From contig CM068383.1 of assembly GCA_034770075.1 (NCBI GenBank), forward strand, positions 48,689,222 through 48,753,221: a stretch of DNA of 64,000 nt. The letters are read 5' to 3'. Numbering within the stretch: position 1 is the stretch's first letter; each line of letters opens with the position of its first letter. The translations under genes and the position numbers were made by a program. Shown in pieces: positions 34,335 through 47,771 of this stretch. The notes beneath the pieces are model-generated. The model was not told where the DNA came from and did not search any database. It was given only the letters and a program-made list of their open reading frames with translations. Source of the DNA: Aralia elata (taxonomy: Eukaryota > Streptophyta > Magnoliopsida > Apiales > Araliaceae).

Positions 34335-37300
34335 CTGTTTAACCAGCACAAATTTTGCAGATTTCCAAATAGGTATATTTCAGTATCACTTCAAGAAATT
34401 ATCATTAAAAACAGACAAAGCTGTTCATGATGATAATATTCCTATAGGTAGGATGTTCATAACTAACCGGTTAAAGTAAGGAGGTTTACGAATATTTTTG
34501 TAGCGGCACTCAGATTCCAACATCACCCGACAGTCCCAGTTTGACCATGTAACCACAGCAAAGTTGGTATTCTTTATACCCTTCTTCTCAAGCCATTTAT
34601 CATGCCGAAGAAGAGCTTCGCTTAAAGTAACACCTCTGTCCACCTAACAACACAAGTAAAATATGATCAGGGCTGCTACCTGCAGAAGCTATTTGTACTG
34701 AAATCAATTTAGGAACAATGGCAGATAAAAGGCATAAATGATTCCTTTGGGTGTTAGAAGTACAAAATTATTAGTACTCATCCTAAGATTGTCTAGCAGT
34801 GTTTTAATAGTTGCATCCACGGAAGATAAGACCAAGTTAAACTCTTTCTGAAAAAGTTATGAAAACTATATGACACCAAGACATAAGCAGACAAGTAATG
34901 ACAAGCAGAGAAAATAACTTAAACATGTAGTCGGCTCTCTGTTTATAAAAAAAAAAAGTATAATAAAAAAATCAGCAAAAATGTCAAAAATGAATGCCAA
35001 GAGGTACAAGGTTAAAAATCAAATCTCTGTCAGTTTAAGTACGATCTCAACACCATGAAGGACCCTCCACATAACTAGAGGTATACAAACAAGAAACTTC
35101 CCCAACAATCATAAAGGCTTGGCTTCTTGCATTGGTGCTTCCAAGGTGTATTTTTCATCACAATAGTAACAGAGGCCTTTAGCTTTACTCTCATCTCTTT
35201 GGAAGGCTGTTATGGGCTGAGGAGTCGCATAGGTGGGTTTGGAACTGTTTGGGGTAAGGTTTGGGTGAAACTGTTTGGGGTAAGGTTGGGATGGAACTAT
35301 AGTTTCAGCTGGCATAGGGAGTATATCTCTCTTTGAGGTATCGGAATTGGGAAAGGTAGTGTGAGGCTTGGCGTAGGAGTTTTGAGGATTATGGAAGTAT
35401 CACATTGCTTGGCAAGTTTATTGGCTCGGGTAAGGTCCGGGGTGTTGAGCATTTTAACCATCTCATTGCACTCCTCAAAGCACTACAAAAAGAGGTGTCT
35501 ATGAAGAATCTCAGTCAACTGGAGATTTCACAAATAATCCAACCCTTAATATCTCTCGTGTATCAGTTGTCATTTGAGGGATCCCATTTATGGGTGGAAG
35601 TATCATATTGCTTGGCAACTTTATTGGCCAAGGTAAGGTCCTCGGTGTCGAGTAATTTCACCATCTTATTGCAATCCTTCAAGCCCCCTCAAAAAGTAGT
35701 CTATGAAGAATCTCTCAATCAATTGGGGAATTTCACAAAGCATACAACCCCTATATCAGTCATATGTACCATAGTACCCCTATATCAGTCATCATCATGT
35801 CTTCCCCTTTCCTCAGTCATTTTGGGGCCCCTCCCTCCCATACACATCTTCTTCATGTCTCCTTTCTCTCACACCATGATGGGATCTCTAAACAAACCTC
35901 TAGTATCCATAGGGGGTCTAGCCTCCTAATGAGGCCTGTTGCCAAATGATTCTCAATCCTGCTCATGTGCCTGGGGTCTCTGTTGGATTTTTGCTATAAA
36001 ATCCTATCTATCTATTTATTTAATGTTTATTTATTTGTGTTGGACATTGATTTATTAATAAAAGTACATCATTCATCATTCATTAAATGATCATTTAGTT
36101 TGTTTATATATATCTCCATACTATATATGTTATGGTTTATGTGTATAAATAAATGTTATACACAGAAGATATAAATCATATGTAATATATAAATAAAGAA
36201 ATAATAGTTTATAACCTAGGATAATTTGGAGATATTATCCTGTAGGTTATAATGCTTTAACAGAGATGATTTATCTTGATCATAGAAGTTGGACTTCTAA
36301 TTAAAGTACTAGTGCATTAACGGTATGCATTAAACGGATCATGTGACAATAGTTTATCTATAAAATATTTTCACATAAATACTAATTTGTAAAATTTCTT
36401 AATTTTGAAATAATAGTGGACTTAATATTGTTATATATATTAATTTGATGTTCCAATAAGTGAGATTACATTGTGTTAATTAATACCGCGGAATGTTGAT
36501 TAATATATTTAATTGATATTAGGAACATTATTATTGTCAAAACATCTATAAGATTTTTCATAAGATAATTTATCATTGATCATAGAATCTTGGCCAAGTC
36601 TTTTAATATTTATTATTAAAAGGATTGATTTAACAAAATTGATTTAATTGTTAAATCAATTTATGATCAAATAGAGATAAATTGTGGACTTATGAAATTA
36701 GTTTAAATGTATCGGAATTATATTAATTGATTCTGAAATATTTATGTACATTTATAGAGGAAATATTTACAGTTTATTAGTAAAGGGTTTATTAATTAAT
36801 TCCTGGACTGATTTGCAATTACAATTATTTAGTGGAATTAATTGTAATTAATATTTATTTTGAATATTATTATTTGATAATAATATCTAGATAAGTATTG
36901 GAGTCAGAAAAGGAATCCCTTAGGATTCCCTTCCTAGCCTAATATGGACCAAATTCATAAGAAATGATAAAGATCAATGTTATTATATATATCATCGATC
37001 CAAAACGTATTTGGTACTTTTTTCATTAGAAGAAAACACAAAAATTTCTATTCTCTCTTTCAGCCTAAGAAAAACAAAGTTAGGGTTTTTCGGAAAGAGG
37101 CTTTGGAGACCACACTCCAGGTTCAGTATAACGTCATAGGAAGAAAGATCTTGAGGATACAAAAAGACTGTACCGATATTAAAACGTGTTAATCCAACCA
37201 AGCACTAGGTAACAAATTCGTACCTTTAATACATGACTTATATATATTTGTTGTTTCGTATAAAACCATAAAGATGATCCTGGTTTTATTTTTTAATTTT

Positions 37301-40300
37301 TTTTTAAAACCTATTTTCGGAAATTTTTCCAACAGTCTCTGCCTTAGGCTTATTCATTTTTATATTTCGGGCGTTTAGGCAGCTTTTAAGCCCTAAACGC
37401 ACCACACCATTTTTGATGCGGTGAATTTGGGGTTTAAAAGCCGCGTTTATTAGTTAAAAAACTTGCATTTGGAATAAGTTGCGTTTAAATGAACAAGAGT
37501 CTCAAGTGTTAGGACTCCAAAAGCCCCTAAAGCTCCAAAAGTTCTGAACCGGACATGCACTATAGTAACTCCTATCCGACGACAATTGAACGCGCGATTC
37601 ATGAATAGTAATAGTGGAGAACTAGAGATAACCCTTTCCATTTACTCGTCAATTTTCTGCAACCTTTCATTAGTTAATTCCGGGAAATTAATAGTCTTGT
37701 TTAGTAGTTCAATGGAGTCGAGGTTTAAAAGTCTAGCTGTGTAGATAAGAAATTGGAGTTGTGAACAACTAAGCCATTTGAATAACATAAGAAGATTAAC
37801 ACAACTTAATTTAATTGAGGAGTAAATGAGCTTGAAATGGACATCCTCAAGAACGAGTTGGGTGTCCAAGTTTGAAGAGTCGCACAGGTCCGCCTAGCAA
37901 TTGCTTAGAGAGACTTCTGAGAGTAAATCTGCATCCAACAAAGTTTAAGCACCAGTGTTGTTAAAGGCGCGCCTAGGCCCTCGCCTAGGCATGAGGCCCA
38001 TCCCAGCCCACGTTGGGCGCCTCGCCTCGCTTGAGGCAAGGATCCTTCAATGAGGCGCACTTGAGACGCGCGAGGTGCATGAGACGCACGAGGCGCGTTG
38101 TGTAATTCATTTATTTTTCCTAAGCAATCTAGACCATCAATTGCAGCCTCCTCCTCCAGGTAAGTCTCTCCCTTCTCCTTCTCTTCTCCTCTTTTTTTTC
38201 CTTCTCTTCTCTTGCCCAAAAAAAGGCTATTTTGCAAAATACTAAAGGGTTATGCTGCCCAATTTTTTTCAGAAATTTTGGGTACTTTACTACACTACTA
38301 TTCTGGTATTTACTAACTTATTAAATAATTAAATATGTGTATATAACTTAACTTATAAGTATTTTTTTAATATTTAAATCTGCATTTATTTGTTTAGTGT
38401 TTACTAATTAAATATATATGTAAGATTGTAAGTTTTTAACTATGTATTTATGCACAATGCAATTATGATATGATTATATACTACATAGGTATGGCCCTTG
38501 AACTTGTTACAAAAACTTTTTGAACATGCTTAGAAATTTGTAAAATTACTTAATGGTTGATAAATAACACTGTTAAGCACACAAATGCAATTTATACACT
38601 AGACTACTGAACTTAACAGTGTGATAGCTCCTTAATGAGCCTATAATAAACAGAAAGGTTTATGTAGTGAATAAATTGTAACTTAGTTGAGTAATTTAAG
38701 GCCTGGTATGCTCCAAATATTTCTAATCCATGTTTTGAACAATTATTCAGTCCAGACAAAGCCTTTACGTCATAACCACAGCCGGAACAGTCCTTACAAG
38801 CAATGGAAAAATGGCACAAATTCAGTCTGAAACACATTATAATCAATTCTGAATAGATGCAAGGAACACATAATTACATCAAATTTCTAGCCCCAATGAG
38901 TGCTTTATACCTGTTTTAAATCGGAACTAATGGCTAGAAACCTCTCATTTTGCCGAGTCTTTCACACTCAGCATAAAATTCTTGCTTTGAGAATTTAAAA
39001 GTTGGAGAAGGTTTTTTTTTACTAATGAATCGATTTGCAAATAAGCATTAAAATGATATTTCCGGCTAGATCTGGCTTCGACTGGGGGCAGTTATCTTGT
39101 TGTTTAGGCTCGAAATTGATAGATCTACAGAATCCAGAGGTTTTCAAGGACTAATGGTGGGATCTTTGAATGGGTAAAAGTTGGTAGAAATGAACCGTGG
39201 GATTTAAATGATATTTTCATTATGGCTTAAATATAAATTAGTACCCTGAACTCTTAACCACTTTCCACTTCGATGATCGTCTTTTCAATTTTTCAATTAG
39301 ATGATTGAACTTTTTAGTTTCTCCACTTTGGTTCAATTGGACATGACATGTCATAAATTGATGATGTGCCAAGCATACATGTCCATTTTGTACTTATTTG
39401 TAACAATTAAAATATTTTTAAATGAAAAACATATAATCTAAGAAAAAGAAAAGACAAACAAGTAATAACTAATCATAACTGAGGACAACACGCATTAACC
39501 ACTCCTAATTGAGGACAAACAAGTAATTAACTAGTTTTACTAAGCTTGAAAAGAAAGGAAAGAAAAATAAAAATCTAGACATATACTATGGTTCTTCACT
39601 TACTCTACAAATGGAACCCTAAATAACACAATAAAAGGCAAAATCAAGTAAAAAGTCAAAGATAAACCAAGAAACACATCCAACCATATATCAAACTTAC
39701 CAAGCCCCTTTTCCTCTTCTTATTCTTCTCCTTTTTCGCGTCTTTTATTTTCTATTCTGCTTTTGTTGATGGCTAGCTATAGGGGGGAAAACTATTGGTG
39801 AAGATGGGCAGTGGAGGGAACAAGCTATGATTCTCCAGCGACAGCGAGGATTCTTCTGCTCCAGATCTCGAATAGAGTCCCTTCTTTTTTCCTTTATACT
39901 GGTGGTGGCTCTTGTTGTGCAGATTAAGGGTATGTGGTGATGGTTAAATTTGTGTTGGTTCAAAGTGATCACTATCTGTATTCTTTTTTTGCCCATCTCT
40001 GTTATATAAGAGGGGAAAGAGGGGAAGATGAGGAGAGAAGGACAAGGAACGGGGGCCTGGGATGTGAACAGGGGGAAGGGTTCACAGGTAGGGAAAATGA
40101 ATGATAAGATTAGGAAAGAGAGGGATTGGGTCTTTATTTTGTTTATTTGCTGTTTTGTTAATTGTTTTGTTTAATTATTATTTTACTTTTAATAAAAATT
40201 TGTTACGCTCTATTACTATTTTGCCCTTTCACTTAAAATGATAAAAGAAAATTGATAAATGACTCAATTTTAACACACAAGTACTAAACCGCATGCGTGT

Positions 40301-43300
40301 CCATGTCATCAATTTATGACGTGACATCTAAATTGAACTAAATTTGAAAAAATTGAAAGATCATTTGATTGTAAAAATTGAAAGGAAGGTCACCGGGCGG
40401 AAAAAGGTGAAGAGTTCAAGATATTTATATTTAAGCCTTTTATGATTTATGGAGGATGAATAAAAAAATTCTTCCAAAGATAGAACAGCTCGTATAACAA
40501 TATTAGGATTAAGATAAATTCAAACCAATAGATAAGAAATACAGTTCAGGTTTAAGGTTGGAGGAAGAAAGAATGAGCAGAAAAGGAGAACGTAAGTTTT
40601 AGGAAAGGAATATGGGGAGAAAATATCTCACTCCAATATTTCAATCAAATCAAGCTTGAAATGGAAATACATACCTTACTCCTATATATACTACTCAACA
40701 ATCATAAAAGAATCACACTAGAAACTACTATCGACCTTATCCTAATGGCTACGAAATTTTTTATAATAAATGTCAATACAAAGAAATAACTGAAATCTAC
40801 ACCTAGGGTTATTCTCAACACAAGCTCACCTAATAATTGAGTGTGAGTGCACCTATAATGCTGTTACATGAATAAAAGTTTTATTTTGAAGTTTGGACCC
40901 CTGGTACGTACAAGCCCTTACTGCTGCTACTTTTATGTCAAAGCTTGTGTGCTACAGCTTTGTTCCATTGTACTTGCTACTTATCTCCTTCAACAGTGAT
41001 TCTGCTAATGACTACCCTGTTGTGCAACAAGCCAACTCAAATTCATGCTCAGATCAAAGGCATAAGAGTAATTCAAATCGAGCCTGAGTCGAATTCGAGC
41101 CAAGCAAAACGAATCAAAGTCAATTCTGAGCATCACAAAACTGTTTCGAATCCAAGTCGAATGAGTACTAAAAATGAAGAATATAAGAATAGTACGAATC
41201 ACTCATATTCGACTAGTTTTTCAGCCCTACCTAGACCTGAGAGACCAATAATTTATATTTCTTTTACCTTTACTTGACAGATCTCTATACCCTAGACCTT
41301 TTTTAGTTATATTCCTAATCATGTTTTCCATTTTTGGGATCTGCATTTCATCCCTAAAAATTGTTAAAAATGAAGCCTAAAAAATCCTATTTCATACAGT
41401 TTGACTCCAGTTTTGCCATCAGAGAAGAATCCAATTCCATCCTAAAATGAGAGTCCCCATTTTGTGTGTTGATGCACCAAAGTTCCCTTAGTTAAACCTA
41501 GATTTTCATTTGATATCAATAGTGTTATTAGAATTGAGTTAGGAGGTTCAAAGGGAAATCGATAACTTTGATCAAAATGTACAGTTTTTTCTCATTTTGA
41601 GAGAGGGGAAATATATAGTTTGAGGTACTTACAATCGTCGCAATTAAGATGAAGCATTAACAAGAGCTAATTGGACGAGGGGATGATTTAAATATATTGA
41701 TTTTGATCATAGGAAAACATAGGAGGGTTTAGAAGAGGAAGAGGTGGGCACTTCCATTTTTTTCCATTGTCAGGCGTATGCTGTCAGGGCCCTAAATTTG
41801 AGGAAGAGGATTGGGACATACTAAATTCTTCAGAGAGTTGTAGAAATCAATCTAAGAATCTTGTCAGTGATGGTGGTAATTGCATGCACTTGGTACACCA
41901 ATGATAGCTGAAAGGCTCAATTCACTTTGGAACCACATCCTTATCCTTGTGTAATACTGAATCATTATATCAACAATCACAGCTGAAAGACTTGGATTTT
42001 ATGGTCACAGATTGTGCAAAAAACATTGTCTTCTTTCTTTTTATATTGCAATACAAATAATGAATCTATTACGTGAAATAGCATTTCTTTTAACATTTTA
42101 GCAAACCTTTTCCAAAGGATGTTCGTGAGAATCAAGCTAAGAAGCATATCATTACCGGTAGTTATTGATGGACATTGTGTCAACAATCACAGTCAAAGGC
42201 ATTGAACTTCAACCTTATCTGCACATGGCAGCTTTACAAATGGTGCTTGAATCGCAATGCGGAGCAAAAGAATTAGTTCAAGACATTTATTATTTTGTAT
42301 TATTATTTAAAGACAAGTATTTTGAATTATTATTTAGGTAGGTGAATCTAGAAGTTCTCATTTTTAATTATTGATGTAGGACAAGGATGGAGGAAAGAAT
42401 AAAGGGGATTCAAAGGAGATAAAAGTGGCTAAAAGCCATAAAACACAAGGCTTAATTCAATAAATATCAATCATTCAATAATAATAATGATGGATTACAA
42501 CTGCTTATATAAGAATAGGAAAAACTCCTAATACTTGAAGGCTAAGTAAAATATTAAGTAACCTAATTAAATAAGGAAATAAAATCCTAATAATTAATAA
42601 TTAATATTCTAGAGTAGTCTATTAATATAATTAAATATATATCCTAATCTTATCTACTATTTAAACTACTTACATTACCATCATCCATAAATAATAATGT
42701 ATAATAACAACCCAATAATATTAACTTTCTTTTGCTTCCATCCTCGTCATTCTCCTCTCCCTTGAAAAAACCTCGTCCTCGAGTTTTGAAGAATAGAAGG
42801 GGTCATATTCCACGAACCGAACTCCAAACGTGCAAGAAATTTGGGTTCTCCTTGTAGGCATATTGATATGTAGAAAACAATAAGGAGTAAACTTCCTTAT
42901 ATTGCATCTTGTTAGAGCTCGTGTTGATAACGAAATCGATGACTTGATCATTGGTTTCTTCATATAGAATATCAAGTTGCTATGGGAATACATCATTAAC
43001 TTTTAGCACAATCTCGCTCGTGCTTGTTGTATCCTCAACTTCATCTTCGTATGACTTGTCATTGAGTTGCGGAATTTCTTCATTTGTCTCTTGCACTGCA
43101 TCTTATTGAACTTCTTCCTTATGCTTGAATGAAATTAATTTGATAGTATAATGCTCATGTTCAAGAGCATGTATCACCTTATCCAATCTTGACCCAATAA
43201 AATATGTGCAACATTCATGGGTATAACATCGCACCATACTAAATCAGAATATATGTGCAGATGGATAAGAACTAAACATCTTTCTGAAACATTAAGAGAA

Positions 43301-45946
43301 GTATTACCATGCCAAGAAATACGTCAAGCTAGGGGCATTCTGGAGAATATAATATAATAGTAGATAATATTGTAGTCCATGTGAGCACATGTCATAAGTT
43401 AGTTATTTTGAGTGCAGGATAAGAGAATGTTGTAGGATTAGCTTTATTTTTTTCTGCAAGTAATCTCTTTTTATAAATAGTTGTAATAGCTTTTGCATTG
43501 ACAAGTATTGAAATATATGAAAATGAGTAGCTCTCAACCCAATCTCCCTCCTACCTCACACCTACTGAATTCTATCAGTCTCTCTCTCTCCTCCCAATTC
43601 TCTCTATCCTATGTGATTCAAGGTTAGGACCAAGCGTGGCCTGACAAATTTGGTATCAGAGCTCAGTCGAAGCCTGGCTCCCTTCTTCCTCCTCGCACTT
43701 TCCTTCATCTCAAACCTCTCTGTAACTCCTCTATTTCTGCAGAAAATCAAAACCCAGATTTCGTGACTGTTTTTATTCAAACACCCAAAATCTCCATAGA
43801 ACCACTAAAAACTCCATTGATTACTCAAATCCCATCATCTACAGCCCAAATAACATCAGACGTAACTCAAACAATCAACCAAAACAACCCAGAAGCAAGC
43901 TAGACATGGATCAAAAGATCGAGCTGTCGATGCTCTGTTTTCGCGACAACACCTGCAACTGAGAATTATAATCACTTCCTGTTATTATTTGAGGTATAGT
44001 TCTATTACCCATGACTCGTTTAAGTATAAATCACATAGCCCAAACATTTATAACACTTAATTAGCATGTTCTCTTAGTTTATTATACAAAATCCCAAAAG
44101 ATTTACTGTTTCGACATAAATTTCTATTTTCTGCATATTTTTCTTAATGGGTCTGCAAGTTTTTCATTATTTTAGCCTAATTTCATCATGGTTACTCATC
44201 ACAGATCATCTAAATTGTTTACAAACATTCCCACAAACAGCTTCTACTCAGTTTTAGTTTTAACCAAGTATTAGCATACTGTCACTACTTAGCTAATACT
44301 AATTTGGTCATTTGTTAGCCTAGCTTCCTTCTGTGCTCATTTACTCCATTAATCCTTGCTAAGCCAAGTGCTAGTCAGGATTAAACTCCACTGAAACTCG
44401 AACCCACAAATTGTTCTTGTGTAAGGTTCAGTTCACACCACCAAAAAGCACTCTAGCTCATTTCTTGAGAATATCAAGTAGTGTTGTCACTACTGGATAA
44501 AGTTTTCGATTCTAATTCTCAATAATTCTGGGAATTCCTTCTATACATACAAATAGTAGTGATGGCAAGATCAAACTCCCACCCCAACTAACTATTACGA
44601 CAGGACTTCCTAAGCCATAGGAATTATACAAATGAACAGTTAGAAACCATTAATGAGAAAATGGGAAGGTTCATGAATGGAATGAATGAGTTGTTGAAAC
44701 AAATGGCGCCAGAGTCCCACGAGAACTTTGAAAATACATTTGGAGACAAGGCCAGAGGAAAGAGGCTAGTTCAAGAGGGTAACAAGGGCACCAAAGGATT
44801 TTTTAGAGACCCTGAACATGCTGAAAGTGAAAGGACCAGGACACATGAGGAAGAAGATGACACATGGAGAAAGAGAAACAACTGGGATGGTGGTGAAGGA
44901 GAAGATAAGGAGCTGAAACACCTTAAGTTAGTTTTTCCTTCATTTACTGAGGGGGATGATGCCAGAAGATGGGTGCAAGATTGTGAAGAGTATTTTGATA
45001 TATATGGCATCCATTCCTATAGGAGAGTTGCCATTGCTGGTATGCATTTACATGGACCTCCTAAATACTGGTATAAGGCATTCATTAGTAACAAGGAAGG
45101 TTTGACCTGGGAAGCCTTTACTAGAGAATTTATTTGCAAATTCTCAGAAGCGGGTCTAGACAACATTTATGAACAGTTCAAACTTCTCAAACAAGTGGGC
45201 ACAGTTAATGCTTACTATGATTAATTTGAAAGACACATGGGAAGCTTGTTGCAGAAAATACCTCAGTTGACTAAGGATTTCTTTGTGGGGAGTTTCATTT
45301 GGGGTCTCAAAGATGAGACCAAAAAGATTGTCAAACTCCTAGACCTTGATACCTTGTCTAGAGCTTATAAATAAGCAAAGTAATATGAAGTTCCTTTACC
45401 AAAACCAGCCTACAGCTACACAAAAAACAATACCTTACCCCAAGCCCAGCCAGGACCACAAAGGAAGGACAACTCCCCACCATCATACACCAAAACTACT
45501 CCTTACTTTCCCTAAAAACAATTTCAACAAACCAAAGCCTATCACTGCTGCACAAAGGGATCAAAGAAAGTCTCAAGGTTTATGTTTTTATTGTGATAAC
45601 AAGTACACCTTTGGGCATCAATGGGGTTAAATGCTTTTTTGGTCACTGTACTTTAGGTCAACTTACAAATGGATAACTAAACTTTTTTTTCTTACAGTCA
45701 ACTCGCTGTACTCTATTTTTCTTACAAACCGTTAAAAAAATGTCTAGACTGTTAATTGACTAACAGAGTAATGATGTGGCAGTGGTGACATGGTGCTCAT
45801 TTCTGATGTGGCCATTCTTAAATGAAAACGAAAGAAATCTAGGAGTTGATAGTATAAAAATTAAAATAATTCATGAACTTTAGGAAAAGAAGAAAATTAA
45901 AATAAATTATGAAATCTAGGAGTTGGTCATTCTTATTATTATTACC

Positions 45947-45980
<34 letters not shown>

Positions 45981-47457
45981 GGCTTAAATATAATTTACTA
46001 CCCTAAACTATAGGCATATTCCACTTCGGTGATCCACCTTTAAAACTTTTCAATTAGATGATTGAACTATTAATTTTTTCCAATTGGTTTCAATTGGTTC
46101 TGCCATGTCAGAAATTGCTGACGTGGCTGTCTGGGTAGGCCATAGTTGAGCTGATGTGTAACAAAAAAAAAATATTTTAATTTTTGATTAAACATTTATT
46201 ATTTATTAAAGGGCAAAATCGTCAAACCACTATATTAATTGTTTTATAATAGAAAGAATAAAAGAAATGCTTAACCAAACAGCTTGTTGGAATCAAATCA
46301 CAGATCTGGTGTTATTTTACAATAGTGTTATGGTGATCATGATCAAGTTACTTCGCCTCAATATCAAGTGCTTGTAAGTACCATACCTTCCACTCCTCTC
46401 AGATCTAACTGTACTCAATTGATCACTTTGAAACCATCACCGTCATCGAAACCGATGGCGCCATTATCGGAGCCGACGACGCCATCATCGGGTCTCTTTT
46501 TCTTCCCTGTAATCGGGTCTTTTCTTCTTATTTTTTTAATTCTTTCAATTTCAATTTTTCCCAAATACATGTATGGATGTATAGATCTTAGGTCTTTATA
46601 TTTTTGGCCGGTAAATTATGGATAACAGTGATAGTAGCGGGTTTCTATGATCAAAATGGTGCTTTGATTTTGCTGAACTTGTATAGATTTTGGGTTCGAA
46701 GGCAGTGATTTGTTCTTAAATTATAGATGTGTTCTAAATGGAATAAGATTTTGTGCTCGTCGGAACTTTTCTAGATTTACTACTGTTTTTTTTGTTTAGT
46801 GATTTTATATAGAGTATTGTTTAGTGAATGTCGTCGGAAAATTTTTTGGACTGTCTGGCAACCTTTCCTTCGTACGGTTGGTTGAGTCCTCGAATCTCGT
46901 TTGGCCGTGATGAGGAAGCTTCAAAGCTGGAGTTATTAAACCTAAACCTCCGTCTTCGGAGAAAAACATAGCTGATACTCCGGGAGAATCAGATCCGGAA
47001 GTTTCCGAAAAGGAGTTCGGCGATTTTGAGTTTAGACTTGAAGATCTGGTGATGATGCTCCCTGCCGACGAGCTCTTCTCTAATGGGAAGCTTGTGCCGC
47101 TCCCAGCTCTCCATGTTCTGGCCGGCGGTGATATCGTCGGAGGCGAGCTCACCAGATACGCCGAAAGCTCTTCGGAGAAATGAGATTTGGTCGGAAAGGA
47201 TGAAAACATGGATTTCACGATTTTGCCCTTTAATAAATAATAATTGTTTAATCAAAAATTAAAATATTCTTTTTTTTACACATCAGCTCAACTATGATCT
47301 ACCCAGACAGCCACGTCAGCAATTTTTGACGTGGCAGACCTAATTGAATGGAAGTGAAAAAAATTAATAATTCAATCATCTAATTGAAAAACTTTAAAGC
47401 TGAATCATCGAAGTGGAATATGCCCTATAGTTTAGGGTAGTAAATTATATTTAAGCC

Positions 47458-47503
<46 letters not shown>

Positions 47504-47722
47504 CGTTATTATTATGATCATTATTATTATCGTTATTATTATGAACATTATTATTATCGCTATTATTATGATCATTATTATTATCGTTATTATTATTATT
47601 ATTATTATTATTATCGTTATTATTATGATTATTATTATTATTATCGTTATTATTATTATTATTATTATCATCGTTATTATTATTATTATGATTATTATTA
47701 TCATTATTATTATGATATTATG

Positions 47723-47771
<49 letters not shown>

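Noticed and set aside
37388..37443. MITE from a short inverted repeat
   Set aside because: The arms are only about 12 bp with no target duplication; listed only as a small palindrome.
42721..42996. Minus-strand frame of 91 codons before the element 4 LTR
   Set aside because: It overlaps the polypurine tract and LTR edge and has no recognisable domain.
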